Made by a program: the position numbers and the translations under genes. Positions 26,704-39,040 of a DNA stretch of 64,000 nucleotides are shown here, in pieces; position 1 is the first letter of the stretch, and every line of letters begins with the position of its first letter. The notes beneath the pieces were generated by a model. It was not told the DNA's origin. It worked only from the letters and a program-made list of their open reading frames with translations, and made no database searches. The DNA comes from Pseudomonadota bacterium (GTDB lineage Bacteria > Pseudomonadota > Gammaproteobacteria > Steroidobacterales > GCA-2729495). The stretch lies in contig CAUJHF010000030.1 in the NCBI GenBank assembly GCA_963204745.1, positions 36,434 to 100,433 of the forward strand, given 5' to 3'.

Positions 26704-27230
26704 GATGACAATTTCCGCCGCACAACCGGTTGCCGCACTGGCCCGCATCCGCGCCCGCAGCGACGGCGAACCCGTTCTCTGGTGGTGGCAAGGCGAAGTC
26801 ATCGGCAAGCGCCCCGGCGAGATCGCCAGACACCTGATGCGCATCTGCGGCGTCGGATTCAGCCGCCTGAGCCGGCTGCCGGATGGTCTCTGGGAATCGA
26901 AGATGAGCGAGGCCGGTTTATTACATCGACGCCGGCCACGCCAGTCGTCCCGGGCGCACAAAAGGTCTTGCCGGCGAACCGATGGAAGTGACGCACTTCT
27001 GTGCGTCGCTGGCCGATGTAAGCAATCCGCTGCTCAGCATGGTGCCGGCCACCATGAGTCACACCACGATGTGGAGCTTCTATCCATGGATGGCCATGGA
27101 AGACGGTGCGGGCTACGTGCTTTCGGAAATCATCGGCCGGAAGATCGCAGGCCCGGCAGACATCCCCGCCGCACTGCGCGAGCGCATCGAGCGCGACCAT
27201 CCGGGATTCCTCGCCAGCCCGGATATCTGA
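26704..27230 (+). pseudogene. Frameshifted DUF1838 family gene
   Basis: From ATG 26704 the frame reads LARIRARSDGEPVLWWWQGEVIGKRPGE, a DUF1838 N terminus, through WESKMSEAG. Around 26915-26920 the homology moves to another frame: YYIDAGHASRPG..GLAGEPMEVTHFC, and ends SHTTMWSFYPWMAMEDGAGYVLSEIIGRKIAG..DIPAALRERIERDHPGFLASPDI before TGA 27228-27230, which is the family C terminus. The total coding content is about 175 residues against about 260 normally, so besides the frameshift a central segment is missing. Function of the family is unknown. Confidence 0.8.
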
Positions 27231-27238
27231 GCTTCGCC

Positions 27239-28015
27239 TCATACCCCCAGCGCGGTTTCCTTCGACACTGCCGGACCGTCCTTTTCCCAGAAAGGCGGAA
27301 AGCGCATGGCGACGGCCGAACAGGCCAGGGCCGCGGCATGGAAAACGGCAAACAGCAGCGCATTGCCGAACAGCGTGAAGTGCAGCAGCGCGATTCCAAG
27401 AAAAGGCATGTGCCCGAACAGCACTTTTTTCGCGTTCGTGGCACGGATGTTGTGCGGCGGAGAAACGTGGATGTCCCACCAGCCTGACTGATAGATCTGG
27501 CCGTAGCCGGCGAGCACGAAAAACACCAGCACCGCAGTGCCCCAGCGGGCAAAGCCGAATTCCTCGATCACGGCCCAGATCGACAGCGTCAGCTGACCTG
27601 AGCTGAATCCCCAGGCAAGGCCGAAGCCTATCTGCGGCAACAGATAAAGCTTGCGGTCATAGGTCAGCGTGCCGCGCGGCCACCAGTACACATAGCCCCA
27701 GACCAGGGCGAGCAGCCAGATGCCGGTGAGCACCAGCCACAGTGAACTGGCCTGATCGTCGGCCGGCACGAAGGGCGCATGCACCAGCACATTCAGCACG
27801 CCGGTCGTCCAGCTGACCACCAGGATCACGCTGAAATAGAGCAGCGCCCGCATCCACGCCAGCCGCGGACTGTGTACGTTGTCCGCATGCCTGTTGCGTT
27901 CAGCGAGAAACAGCTGGGCGAGCACGGAAGCGGCGAGCATCACGCCGAGGACTGCATAGTCTTCCCAGCTGCCACTGTAAACATGTGGCGGGTCAAACGA
28001 AGATTGCGCCGTCAT
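27239..28015 (-). CDS. Multi-pass membrane protein of unknown function
   Basis: A 258-residue protein with six to seven predicted membrane helices (about 20-37, 55-75, 88-108, 123-142, 155-172, 205-228). It has a Trp/Tyr-rich loop (VWGYVYWWPRGT) and a conserved-looking GWWDIHVSPPHNIRATNAKKVLFGH loop, whose histidines could bind metal or heme. I do not recognise the family. It ends eight bases from the DUF1838 pseudogene's stop in convergent orientation. Confidence 0.7.
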   Translation of the reverse strand: MTAQSSFDPPHVYSGSWEDYAVLGVMLAASVLAQLFLAERNRHADNVHSPRLAWMRALLYFSVILVVSWTTGVLNVLVHAPFVPADDQASSLWLVLTGIWLLALVWGYVYWWPRGTLTYDRKLYLLPQIGFGLAWGFSSGQLTLSIWAVIEEFGFARWGTAVLVFFVLAGYGQIYQSGWWDIHVSPPHNIRATNAKKVLFGHMPFLGIALLHFTLFGNALLFAVFHAAALACSAVAMRFPPFWEKDGPAVSKETALGV

Positions 28016-28071
28016 GCATTTCCCGGAACAAGGCCGTTGTCAGCCCATGTTACGGCAGGCACGAGTGATTG

Positions 28072-28689
28072 TCAGACGACGTAGGAGAGAATCGTATAGA
28101 AGTGGCAACCGCTGCCACTGACCACGAACAGGTGCCAGACACCGTGACCATGCCGCAGCTTGTGGTCGGTCGCATAGAAAACCAGGCCACCGGTATAGAG
28201 CGCGCCGCCTGCCAGCAACCAGGCAAAGCCCGGCGGCGTGAGTGCATGCCAGAGCGGCACCACCGCGACGAGCGCCAGCCAGCCCATGAGCACGTAGAGG
28301 ATCAGCGAAAGCACGCGTGTGCGGTTGCCGAGCAGAAGTTCCTGCCCGATGCCGAACAGTGCCAGGCTCCACACGATGCCGAGCAACCACCAACCCCAGG
28401 TACCGCGCAGGGAAACCAGTGCGAAGGGCGTATAGGTACCGGCGATCAGCATATAGATCGCGCAGTGGTCGAGCTTTCTGAGGATCGCTTTCGCGCGGCC
28501 GCGTACGCTGTGATAGGCAGTCGAGAACACATACAGCGCTACCAGCATCGCGCCATAGATGCTGAAGCTCACGATCTTCCAGGGATCCCCGAGGCGGGCG
28601 GCAATCGTGATCAGCACTATGGCGCCAGCCAGGGCCAGTCCGGCCCCCACCAGGTGGCTGATACTGTTGAAGCGCTCGCCGTGGTACAT
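28072..28689 (-). CDS. Hemolysin III (HlyIII/YqfA-like) membrane protein
   Basis: A seven-helix inner-membrane protein of about 205 residues, the PAQR/HlyIII family. The family motifs are present: GERFNSISHLVGAG at the start, YHSVRGRAKAILRKLDHCAIYMLIAGTYTPF, and the C-terminal HGVWHLFVVSGSGCHF whose histidines join the first His in a metal site. ATG 28689 gives the standard N terminus; a GTG at 28716, only a few bases after the P-ATPase stop codon, would add nine residues and cannot be excluded. Despite the name most members are not hemolysins. Confidence 0.88.
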   Translation of the reverse strand: MYHGERFNSISHLVGAGLALAGAIVLITIAARLGDPWKIVSFSIYGAMLVALYVFSTAYHSVRGRAKAILRKLDHCAIYMLIAGTYTPFALVSLRGTWGWWLLGIVWSLALFGIGQELLLGNRTRVLSLILYVLMGWLALVAVVPLWHALTPPGFAWLLAGGALYTGGLVFYATDHKLRHGHGVWHLFVVSGSGCHFYTILSYVV

Positions 28690-28719
28690 GCTGGATGGAC
28701 CGCGGCCATCGCGCACAGT

Positions 28720-30759
28720 TCAATCGTCCCCGCGCCGGAAGAACCAGGCCTTGGCAAGTTCCGTGCTGACCATGTATGCCGCAACGATAAAGATGATGGT
28801 GCCGGCAATGGACAGGGGCAGCGGCACAAATCCAAACACAGCGGCGGGCGGACCCAGCCAGGGAATTGCCAGAGCGACCACGCCGACCATTGCCGTAAAC
28901 CAGCAAAGCAGGCGGCTCGGGCGACTCCGCAGTGCCCGGCCCTGCGTGCGTAACACCAGCACCACTGCCAGTTCGGTGAGCAGCGAGACCACAAACCAGG
29001 CGGTCTGAAAGGTGGCCTGCTCCGCGCTGAACACCACCCGCAGCAGAGCAAAGGTCGCCAGGTCGAAGATCGTGCTGAGCAGGCCAAAAACAATCATGAA
29101 GCGCTGCACCTCAGCAACGCGCCAGCGCTGCGGTCGCACCAGGCGGTTTGCATCCACGTTGTCCGTCGAGATGAACAGCGCAGGCACGTCAGACAGGAAA
29201 TTGTTGAGCAGGATCTGCTTGGCGGCGAGCGGCAGGAAGGGCAGCAAGGGCGTCGCCAGCGCCATGCTCACCATGTTGCCGAAATTGGCACTGGTGGTAA
29301 TGCTGATGTACTTGAGCGTATTGGCGAATGTCCTGCGTCCGTCCTCGACGCCCTGCCGGAGCACGTGCAGATCAGGTTTCAGCAACACGACATCGGCGCT
29401 CGCGCGGGCCACATCGACGGCCTGGTCGACGGAAATGCCCACATCCGCCGCATGCAGGGCAGGCGCATCATTGATGCCGTCGCCGAGGTAGCCTACCGAG
29501 TGACCCATGTGCTGCAGGGCGCGGACGATGCGCTCCTTCTGTTGCGGGTCAACCTCGACAAAAAGATCGGTGGACCCGGCACAGTGCCATAGCGCCTCGT
29601 CCTTCATCGCGGCGATCTCCGCACCCGTCAGCATGGCGCGGGGATCAAAGCCGATACTTGCGCCCAGATGAGCAGAAACGTAGCGGTTATCGCCGCTGAT
29701 GACCTTGGTCCGGATGCCCAGGGCGGCGAGGTCGCCAATCGCCTTTGCTGCTGTTGCTTTTGGCGGATCGTAAAACAGCAGGAACCCGGCCAGGTTCAGC
29801 CCCGCTTCGTCCTCACGCGCATAATGCGCCCGCGCCGGAACGCGCTGCGCCACGAGCGCAAGCACCCGATAGCCCTCCTCGCTGCGGCGCCTGAAGATCT
29901 CTTCCAGCGCAGCGCGGTTTGTCGCGTCGAGGGCGACTTCGACACGACCTTGCGTGAAGGTGCTGCAGGTTTCCAGCACTTTGGCGAAAGCGCCCTTGAT
30001 GATGAGCAGATGTGAAGCCGGGTCACCCGTCGCAGCAACCACGATTGTCAGCCGCTTGCGGATAAAATCATACGGGATTTCATCAACCTTGCTGTAGCCC
30101 GTAGCCGAAAGTCCGGCAGACTCACCGGCGGCGACGATGGCTGCATCAAGCGGGTTCTCGATACCCGTCTGCATGACCGCATTCAGGTAAGCGAGTTGCA
30201 ATACGGCCGGTGCGGGCTCACCAGCCGGATCCAGGGCTGCATCGAGCGCCACGACACCGGCAGTCAGCGTACCGGTCTTGTCCGTACACAGAATGTCCAT
30301 GCTGCCCAGGTTTTCGATGGCCTCCAGGCGGGCGACGATCACGCCCTCTCCAGCCATCCGCCTGGCGCCGCGCGACAGCGTTACGCTGACGATGGCCGGC
30401 AGCAGTTCAGGCGACATACCGACCGCGAGCGCCATCGCAAACAGCAGGGACTCGAGCACGGGACGCCCCAGCCACTGGTTCACGATCAGCACGAACACCA
30501 CCATGCCGAACATCACGCGCACCAGCAGATAGCCGAATTGCCGCACGCCGTGCGCAAAATCTGTCTCGGGCGCATTGGCCGAAAGCCGTCCGGCGATCGC
30601 ACCAAATTGCGTATCGCGACCAGTCCGGACGATCAGCGCCTCAGCGGTCCCGCTGCGCACCGACGTGCCGAGGAACACCGAGTTGGTGCGTCCCGCCAAC
30701 GAGGTATCCCCGGCAATCACACCCGGTCGCTTCTCGACCGGAAATGACTCGCCGGTAAG
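28720..30759 (-). pseudogene. 5'-truncated magnesium-type P-type ATPase (MgtA/MgtB-like)
   Basis: About 680 codons remain, starting at LTGESFPVEKRPG (30759) in the actuator domain. The phosphorylation motif CTDKTGTLT, the nucleotide-domain KGAFAKVLE, the hinge GDGINDAPALHAADVGISVD and six C-terminal membrane helices are all intact. In a full MgtA-type pump (about 890 residues) some 190 residues precede TGES, including the first two membrane helices; they are absent. Upstream of LTGES the frame reads Q R G Q R G and then unrelated sequence in another frame, the stump of a DUF2269 gene. No good start codon exists (first is GTG 30720). A deletion fused two genes; the pump is probably dead. Confidence 0.82.
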
Positions 30760-30775
30760 ACCGCGCTGACCGCGT

Positions 30776-30911
30776 TGCGAGTGGTAATGGCAATCGCCGC
30801 CGGGTTGCCCGACCGCACCGTCGTGAGCATGAACCAGAAAGCACCGATGCCGACGCCGAACATCAGGGCAGCGCTGACGACATGGGCGAGGCGAATGAAC
30901 TCGGGGGCCAT
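30776..30911 (-). pseudogene. N-terminal stump of a DUF2269-family membrane protein
   Basis: ATG 30911 opens MAPEFIRLAHVVSAALMFGVGIGAFWFMLTTV followed by RSGNPAAIAITTRNAV, the first helix and loop of DUF2269 proteins, which are about 150 residues with four helices. The family sequence stops after about 48 residues where the P-ATPase coding sequence begins in a different frame. It is one side of the deletion junction described for that ATPase. Confidence 0.75.
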
Positions 30912-31068
30912 AGTGCCGAGTATAGGAAATTGCACGATCGCGCGGGATGATCGGCGAGACGTCCCGCTGAGGCGAATTGACAGCGGACTATATGCCACGC
31001 GATCATCGGCCCGTACCCCAATAACTGAATTCTCGTTTACTCCAATTTCTGCAACCCGGAGCAAGACC

Positions 31069-32406
31069 ATGAGCACCCCCTTGACTCACGATTCATCCAT
31101 GCTTGCGAGCCGTCTCCCGATGATCGGTACGCTGCTCATCGCTTTCCTGCTGTTTTCCAACGTGGCGTGGTCCCAGCCGGGATTCGCCCGCCAGTACAAC
31201 ATCAGCTGCGCCGCGTGTCACAGCGCATTCCCCAAGCTGAACAGCTTCGGCGAGCAGTTTGCCGCCGACAACTTCCGGCTTCCGCAGTGGAAAGAAACCT
31301 CGACCGTAGACGTGGGCGACGACATGCTGCGCCTGCCAAAATTTCCGCCATTCGCAATTCGTGCGCAGGCCTATGTGCAGGCTCGCGATGGCGAGGAGGT
31401 CGACGTGGAAACCGGTCTGACGGGCAATGATTCCAGCTTCGACTTCCAGTCGCCCTACCTGATCAAGCTGCTGTCCAGCGCCCCCCTGTCGGATCACATC
31501 ACCTACTACTTCTACGGCATCTTCGCCGAGAAGGGCGGCAACGGCGAGACGGTGATCGAGGATGCCTGGTTCCGGCATGATGACATCTTCGGCAGCGACA
31601 TCGCGATGCTGCTGGGCCAGTTCCAGGTCTCGGACCTGATGTTTCCCCGCGAAGTCCGCCTGAATTTCCAGGACTACTACGCCTACAGGGCCGCAGGCAT
31701 CACCTACGAGCGCGGCGTACTCTTTGATCGCGACGTGGGTCCGTTCGGGCTGGGACTGGGCTTCGTCAACGGCAGCGGTATCCAGCAGAACTTCGCCATC
31801 AACACTCCCGGTTACAAGCGGCCGGACAAGATGTTCGATAACGACAGCCAGAAGAGCGTATTCGGGCGGATCGGTATACCGGCAGGCCCCGTCGAGATCG
31901 GCCTGTTCGCCCTGGCCGGTGAACAAAACAGCGCCACGGGCTATGCCGGCAATGACATGGGCGCCCGCAAGGTCGACAAGACCATCTTCGGTCTCGACTT
32001 GTCAGGCAACATAGGTGCCCAATACAACTGGTATGTGCAGCTCCTGTGGAACCAGTGGGATGGCTTCTTCGACGCGGATATCAATTTTCCGGACCGGGAT
32101 CCGAATACTGACTTTGACTGGTTCGGCGGCTTTGCCGGTATCGACTATGTACACAACGACCACTGGGCGTTTTCCGCCCTGTACAACTACGCCGAGGCCA
32201 ATGACTTCGACAACACCGGCACGATCTACGAGGGCATCGACATCAACTCGCTGACGTTTACCGTCAGCTATTACTTCATGCGTAACGTCAAGGCCATACT
32301 GGAGGCGAACGTCGATTTCCTCAGCGAAGACAGTGTCGGGCCACCCTACGTTGGCCATCAGAGCAAGGAACACTACCTGCTGTTCGGCTTCGATACGGCG
32401 TTCTGA
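31069..32406 (+). CDS. Exported one-heme c-type cytochrome with barrel-like body
   Basis: A 445-residue protein; ATG 31069 has CGGAG ahead of it. Signal peptide 1-35 (hydrophobic core LPMIGTLLIAFLLFSNVAW). Directly after it, ARQYNISCAACHSAFPKLNSFGEQF holds one CXXCH heme site (Cys47-His51), a sequence class known from many proteobacterial periplasmic or outer-membrane proteins with the same FARQ..C..CH..FP.L..FG pattern. The remaining ~380 residues are rich in aromatic, alternating strands (YYFYGIFAEKG, WYVQLLWNQWDGFF, SALYNYAEAND, LTFTVSYYFMRNVKAIL) and end with a terminal Phe, typical for outer-membrane beta-barrels. Role likely electron transfer at the outer membrane, unproven. Confidence 0.8.
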   Translation: MSTPLTHDSSMLASRLPMIGTLLIAFLLFSNVAWSQPGFARQYNISCAACHSAFPKLNSFGEQFAADNFRLPQWKETSTVDVGDDMLRLPKFPPFAIRAQAYVQARDGEEVDVETGLTGNDSSFDFQSPYLIKLLSSAPLSDHITYYFYGIFAEKGGNGETVIEDAWFRHDDIFGSDIAMLLGQFQVSDLMFPREVRLNFQDYYAYRAAGITYERGVLFDRDVGPFGLGLGFVNGSGIQQNFAINTPGYKRPDKMFDNDSQKSVFGRIGIPAGPVEIGLFALAGEQNSATGYAGNDMGARKVDKTIFGLDLSGNIGAQYNWYVQLLWNQWDGFFDADINFPDRDPNTDFDWFGGFAGIDYVHNDHWAFSALYNYAEANDFDNTGTIYEGIDINSLTFTVSYYFMRNVKAILEANVDFLSEDSVGPPYVGHQSKEHYLLFGFDTAF

Positions 32407-32453
32407 ACCATCCGTGGAAGCGGGTATGAACCGTGCCGCCGGGAGTGTTGTCG

Positions 32454-35275
<2,822 letters not shown>

Positions 35276-35279
<4 letters not shown>

Positions 35280-35734
35280 GATGACACTGTGCGTCTGGCC
35301 GGTCGGCCCTTGACCAGCACCACTGGCAGGAGCGATTGCTGGATAACATCGCGCGCTACTGAACCCATGACGGCGCCGGCCAGAAAACCGCGTCCGTGCG
35401 TGCCCATGATGATCTCATCGCAGTTCTTGGCCTGCGCATAGTCGACGACCACCTGGCCGGGATCGCCGACACCGATATGGTGATCGCAACTGATGCCGGC
35501 CGCCTTCAGCACTTCGCGGGGTGCGGCGAGGATTGCCATGCCTTCATCACGGTAATAGCTCTCCACGCTTTCCGGCTTGATGAACAGCTTGACGTTCACA
35601 CCACCCAGCGGCAGTTGCACATTGAGCAGATGCACGTGCACCGGCTCTTTGCACAGACCGGCCCGGCGCACCACATAGTCCACCGCACTCTCCGAATAAC
35701 CGGAACCGTCGATGGCGATGAGGAAGGTCAACAT
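35276..35734 (-). CDS. Universal stress protein (UspA family)
   Basis: A 152-residue alpha/beta nucleotide-binding-fold protein. It starts [22 protein letters not shown] and ends with the ATP-binding loop [34 protein letters not shown], the GxxG(9x)G(S) pattern of ATP-binding Usp members. GGAG is eight bases ahead of the ATG, within the end of the TerC gene. It sits between terC and ppc. Confidence 0.92.
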
Positions 35735-35737
35735 GAG

Positions 35738-36478
35738 CTACTCCTGATGTTCGCTGTTGTTGTCGCGCCGGACCAGGTCGACGGGTTTCGTGGCGGCCGT
35801 TTTCGCACGGCGTTTGCCACCCAGCTTGCCGATGGCGATGACCAGCAACGCTCCGGCCAGCGGTGCCGAATAAGCGTAGACACCCGGAGCCAGCACTGCA
35901 TAGCGTTCGGCAAGCATCACATCGTGGGCGATCATCTCACCGGCAATCCAGCCGAGCAGCGCCGCACCGCCCAGGATCACGACCGGAAAACGGTCCATCA
36001 GAACGAGCACGAAACGGCTGCCCCAGACGATGATCGGCACGCTGACAACCAGCCCGAATACCACCAGCGCCAGGTGCCCTTTTGCCGCCCCGGCGATGCC
36101 GATCACATTGTCGAGACTCATCACTGCATCGGCGAGCACGATGGTCTTGATGGCGCCGAGCAGGTGTGTGCTCGCATTGATCTCGTGGCCCCCGTCTTCA
36201 TCCTGCGGCCACAGCAATTTGATACCGATCCAGAGCAGCAACAGCCCGCCGGCGATCTTCAGCCAGGGGATGCTCAGCAACTGCAGGGCAAAGAAAATCA
36301 GCACCACACGCAATGCGACCGCGCCGAACATGCCCCAGAAAATGGCCTGCGTGCGTTGCTGCGCCGGCAGCCGGCGTGAAGCCAGCGCGATTACCACCGC
36401 ATTGTCACCGCCGAGCAGGATATCGATAGCGATGATCTGGCCGACGGCGATCCAGAATTCCGGTGAAGCGAAATCCAT
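35738..36478 (-). CDS. TerC-family integral membrane protein
   Basis: A 246-residue TerC/YjbE-type protein with seven membrane helices. ATG 36478 is preceded by AGGGG; a TTG two codons upstream is less likely. The acidic motifs that bind divalent cations are present: IDILLGGDNAVVIALA in the first helix and LADAVMSLDNVIGIAG in the second half. Members of this family export Mn2+ or support tellurite resistance and protein-metallation during export; the exact ion is unknown here. Tightly packed with flanking genes. Confidence 0.9.
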   Translation of the reverse strand: MDFASPEFWIAVGQIIAIDILLGGDNAVVIALASRRLPAQQRTQAIFWGMFGAVALRVVLIFFALQLLSIPWLKIAGGLLLLWIGIKLLWPQDEDGGHEINASTHLLGAIKTIVLADAVMSLDNVIGIAGAAKGHLALVVFGLVVSVPIIVWGSRFVLVLMDRFPVVILGGAALLGWIAGEMIAHDVMLAERYAVLAPGVYAYSAPLAGALLVIAIGKLGGKRRAKTAATKPVDLVRRDNNSEHQE

Positions 36479-36480
36479 GT

Positions 36481-37470
36481 TCAACCCCTGCCCTGCACCA
36501 GCCGCGCGCTGCCGATGATCAGCAGCGAGAGCAGGAATACCGCCGCAAAATCCAGGACCGGAATCATGAACACTTCATACAGGTAACCGAGGCCCCGACC
36601 GTAGTAATAAATCAGCACGACTGACAGCAGATAAGCGACAGTCGCGACAAACCGCACCCTGCGCTTCCATGGCAGCCCATAGATCTGCGTAATCACGAAC
36701 AAGCCCAGCAGGCCGGTGACAAAGTTTTCCCAGCGCGTGCCGTTCATCATACCGACCAGCACGGCGTGAACGATTACCAGCATTTCCAGCGTGAGCGTCC
36801 AGTAGCGGTTCAGATGCGTGCGGGTAAAGAACAGACTGCCCTGCAGAAGCAGCAGGAACATATACAGGAAACCCATAAGGTGCCCGGACGTATTCTCCAT
36901 CGGGTGATACCAGAAGGTATAGACAATGGCCCAGGCAAAGTAATAGCCATGGTACTTGCGCGCCACTTCGCCCGCTGCGCTCACCAGCGCCACCTTGCGG
37001 CCGAAGAACAGTCCGCGCCGGTGATTCTCCATGATCAGGATCACCACCAGCATTACGGCCACCGAGGCAAAGGAAGTGGCCTCGTGCATGTCCTGCGCCA
37101 GGCCGTCATACCAGAGGCGCGTCTGCAGCCAGTGCAGCCCGATGAACAGCGCATTGCCGCCGAGCGCCCAGACATTCACCGCATGCAGGCCGCGCGTATA
37201 ACCGGGCTGCCGGTGCTTTGCATACCAGATCAGCCCCCACAGCATCAGCTGGTGCGCGAGATAGCCACTCCAGGCCGTCACGCGCGTCCGGAAGGTCGGT
37301 TCAGCCAGCTGCCACTCGTACCAGAAGCCCGGCCGTTCCGGCAGGTACGGCGCCGGCGTCGGCCAGACCGTGCCGCTGTACCAGATGAAAGCCGTGAACA
37401 GCACGCTGAAAGCGATGCCGGCCGCCAGCGCCCAGCTGCTATCGAATGACTTGTTTGAGCTCCGATTCAT
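36481..37470 (-). CDS. Multi-pass membrane protein of unknown function
   Basis: A 329-residue protein with about eight membrane helices. ATG 37470 begins MNRSSNKSFDSSW. Loops contain HWLQTRLWYDGLAQDMHEATSF and a WYHPMENTSGHLMGFLYM stretch whose His/Trp content might form a catalytic or metal site. I do not recognise the family. It lies eight bases after the DUF2779 gene and two bases before terC, so it belongs to the DUF2779-membrane-TerC-Usp-Ppc operon. Confidence 0.72.
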   Translation of the reverse strand: MNRSSNKSFDSSWALAAGIAFSVLFTAFIWYSGTVWPTPAPYLPERPGFWYEWQLAEPTFRTRVTAWSGYLAHQLMLWGLIWYAKHRQPGYTRGLHAVNVWALGGNALFIGLHWLQTRLWYDGLAQDMHEATSFASVAVMLVVILIMENHRRGLFFGRKVALVSAAGEVARKYHGYYFAWAIVYTFWYHPMENTSGHLMGFLYMFLLLLQGSLFFTRTHLNRYWTLTLEMLVIVHAVLVGMMNGTRWENFVTGLLGLFVITQIYGLPWKRRVRFVATVAYLLSVVLIYYYGRGLGYLYEVFMIPVLDFAAVFLLSLLIIGSARLVQGRG

Positions 37471-37478
37471 ATGGCTGC

Positions 37479-38924
37479 TCAGGCAAAAAAATGCAGCACG
37501 CGGACCATGGCCAGCGTGTCGTGGCCACAATAGCGCAACAGCTGCTCACGGAGCTCGCTGCGCCGCGCCGCCGCGGTTTTCGGCGCCACCGCTTCCATCC
37601 AGGCCTGCTGCGCACCACCGCCGTCATGCACGCCTTCGAGCTGTGCGTAGTCCATGTCCGGCGCAATGGCCGGCAGCAGCGCCTTGATCGACCAGCTGCC
37701 TTTCATGGCCGGGTGGTAGTACGCCGCTTTCACGATCGGGTGCATATCCACCAGCCGTTCGACCACAGCAGCCAGCGCCCCGGCAAGCTCCGGACAGAAG
37801 GCGGCAAGCGTGCCCAGACACTGCTTTTCATAGCCGGTCCAGGTCAGCACCGGCCCCTGCGTACCGATCGCGGCAAGCAGTGCAGTGGCAACAGCACGGG
37901 CCGGCAGCGCGCCGCTGAGATCCAGGAATTCGGCATGCTCCAGTTGGCCGGGCGCCGGTTCGACATGCAAGGACCACTGGAACGGTATCGCCTGATAGGG
38001 CCGCGTCCCCGCCCAGCGGGGAATCGCCCCACCGATGGTCTCGAAATCGAGGTAGTAACGCGGCCAACCCAGCGCCGCCAGTTCCTTGCGGGCCGAGTCA
38101 TTCACTTCCGGCTGCCCGCTGCGGGCAGCCCGCCAGACACGCTGTGCCGCGCGGCCACCCGCACTCGCGGCCGGCAACTCGCGCACGTCCTTGTAGCCCT
38201 GTGCGATCAGCGCATCGAGACGCCCACCGACACCGGGCAGCGTGGTAAGCGGATAGTCGGTGTCCGGCCAGCAATGCGCGATGAACGGGCAGTCGTACGG
38301 CATCCTGCAGCGCCGACCGATGGGTGCGTCCGGACAGTCGCCCTCCACCGTCTTTTTGGCAACAGCCAGCCATTCGGGCACCCGTTGCTTCTGCGCGCCG
38401 ATTGCAGCTCCCAGATCCTTTTCGACCAGCAAGCCGCGGTAATCACCGTCACCCTGATACACGAACTGGTTGTTGACGTGGGCGAGCGAAACCGACTTCG
38501 CTGTAACCGCTGAAGTCTCCAGCACCCAGGCCTGGATCGCGCAATCCGTGATGTGCTCGTCCTTGCAGGACGTCGATGATTTCACTTCGACGAGCCGCTG
38601 TGCCTGACGGTCCAGCACATCAGCGCGGATCAGCAGGCCATCGCGCTCGAAAGTCGCTTCAAAAAGTGGCGCAGCCGCCGGACCCGCGAGTGCAGCTGCC
38701 GTGTCGCGCAGCGCTGCGGCCATGCCGTCTGCACCGCTGATCAGCGTACCGGTGCCGTCCGGGTCGTAAAGCTGCCGTGCGATTTCGCCGATCTCATGGC
38801 CCGTCGCAAATGCGGCTTCGGTCGCCGCACTGATCTGCGCGAGTTCCGGCTGATGCTTTTCCAGCCAGAGCCGCTTCGGGCACTGGAGAAACGACATCAG
38901 GCGTGACTTGGACAATCCGGCCAT
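37479..38924 (-). CDS. DUF2779 protein with PD-(D/E)XK nuclease-like and cysteine-cluster regions
   Basis: A 481-residue protein. It starts LSKSRLMSFLQCPKRLWLEKHQP, the entry motif of AddB/Cas4-like nucleases, then shows LIRADVLDRQAQRLVEVKSSTS, a PD-(D/E)XK active-site pattern, and CPDAPIGRRCRMPYDCPFIAHCWP, which with the early Cys could bind a [4Fe-4S] cluster as in Cas4/AddB. The C-terminal DUF2779 half starts near YYLDFETIGGAIPRWAGTRPYQAIPFQWSLHV, an RNase H/exonuclease-like DEDD beginning. So it may be a dual nuclease. It heads an otherwise metabolic operon. Biological role unknown. Confidence 0.85.
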   Translation of the reverse strand: MAGLSKSRLMSFLQCPKRLWLEKHQPELAQISAATEAAFATGHEIGEIARQLYDPDGTGTLISGADGMAAALRDTAAALAGPAAAPLFEATFERDGLLIRADVLDRQAQRLVEVKSSTSCKDEHITDCAIQAWVLETSAVTAKSVSLAHVNNQFVYQGDGDYRGLLVEKDLGAAIGAQKQRVPEWLAVAKKTVEGDCPDAPIGRRCRMPYDCPFIAHCWPDTDYPLTTLPGVGGRLDALIAQGYKDVRELPAASAGGRAAQRVWRAARSGQPEVNDSARKELAALGWPRYYLDFETIGGAIPRWAGTRPYQAIPFQWSLHVEPAPGQLEHAEFLDLSGALPARAVATALLAAIGTQGPVLTWTGYEKQCLGTLAAFCPELAGALAAVVERLVDMHPIVKAAYYHPAMKGSWSIKALLPAIAPDMDYAQLEGVHDGGGAQQAWMEAVAPKTAAARRSELREQLLRYCGHDTLAMVRVLHFFA

Positions 38925-39040
38925 GGTTACAGCATAGCGGCTAAGGCATATCTGGTGATTCTGGACTGATTCTGCTGGAGACTTGCGCCAACCGCAGTGC
39001 TATAAAAGTACAAAACCATAACAGTCGGGAGCAACACTCC

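Noticed and set aside
28690..28716. GTG 28716 as the start of the HlyIII gene
   Set aside because: Possible, since a GGGGACG lies ahead, but the family N terminus begins at ATG 28689; kept as an alternative only.
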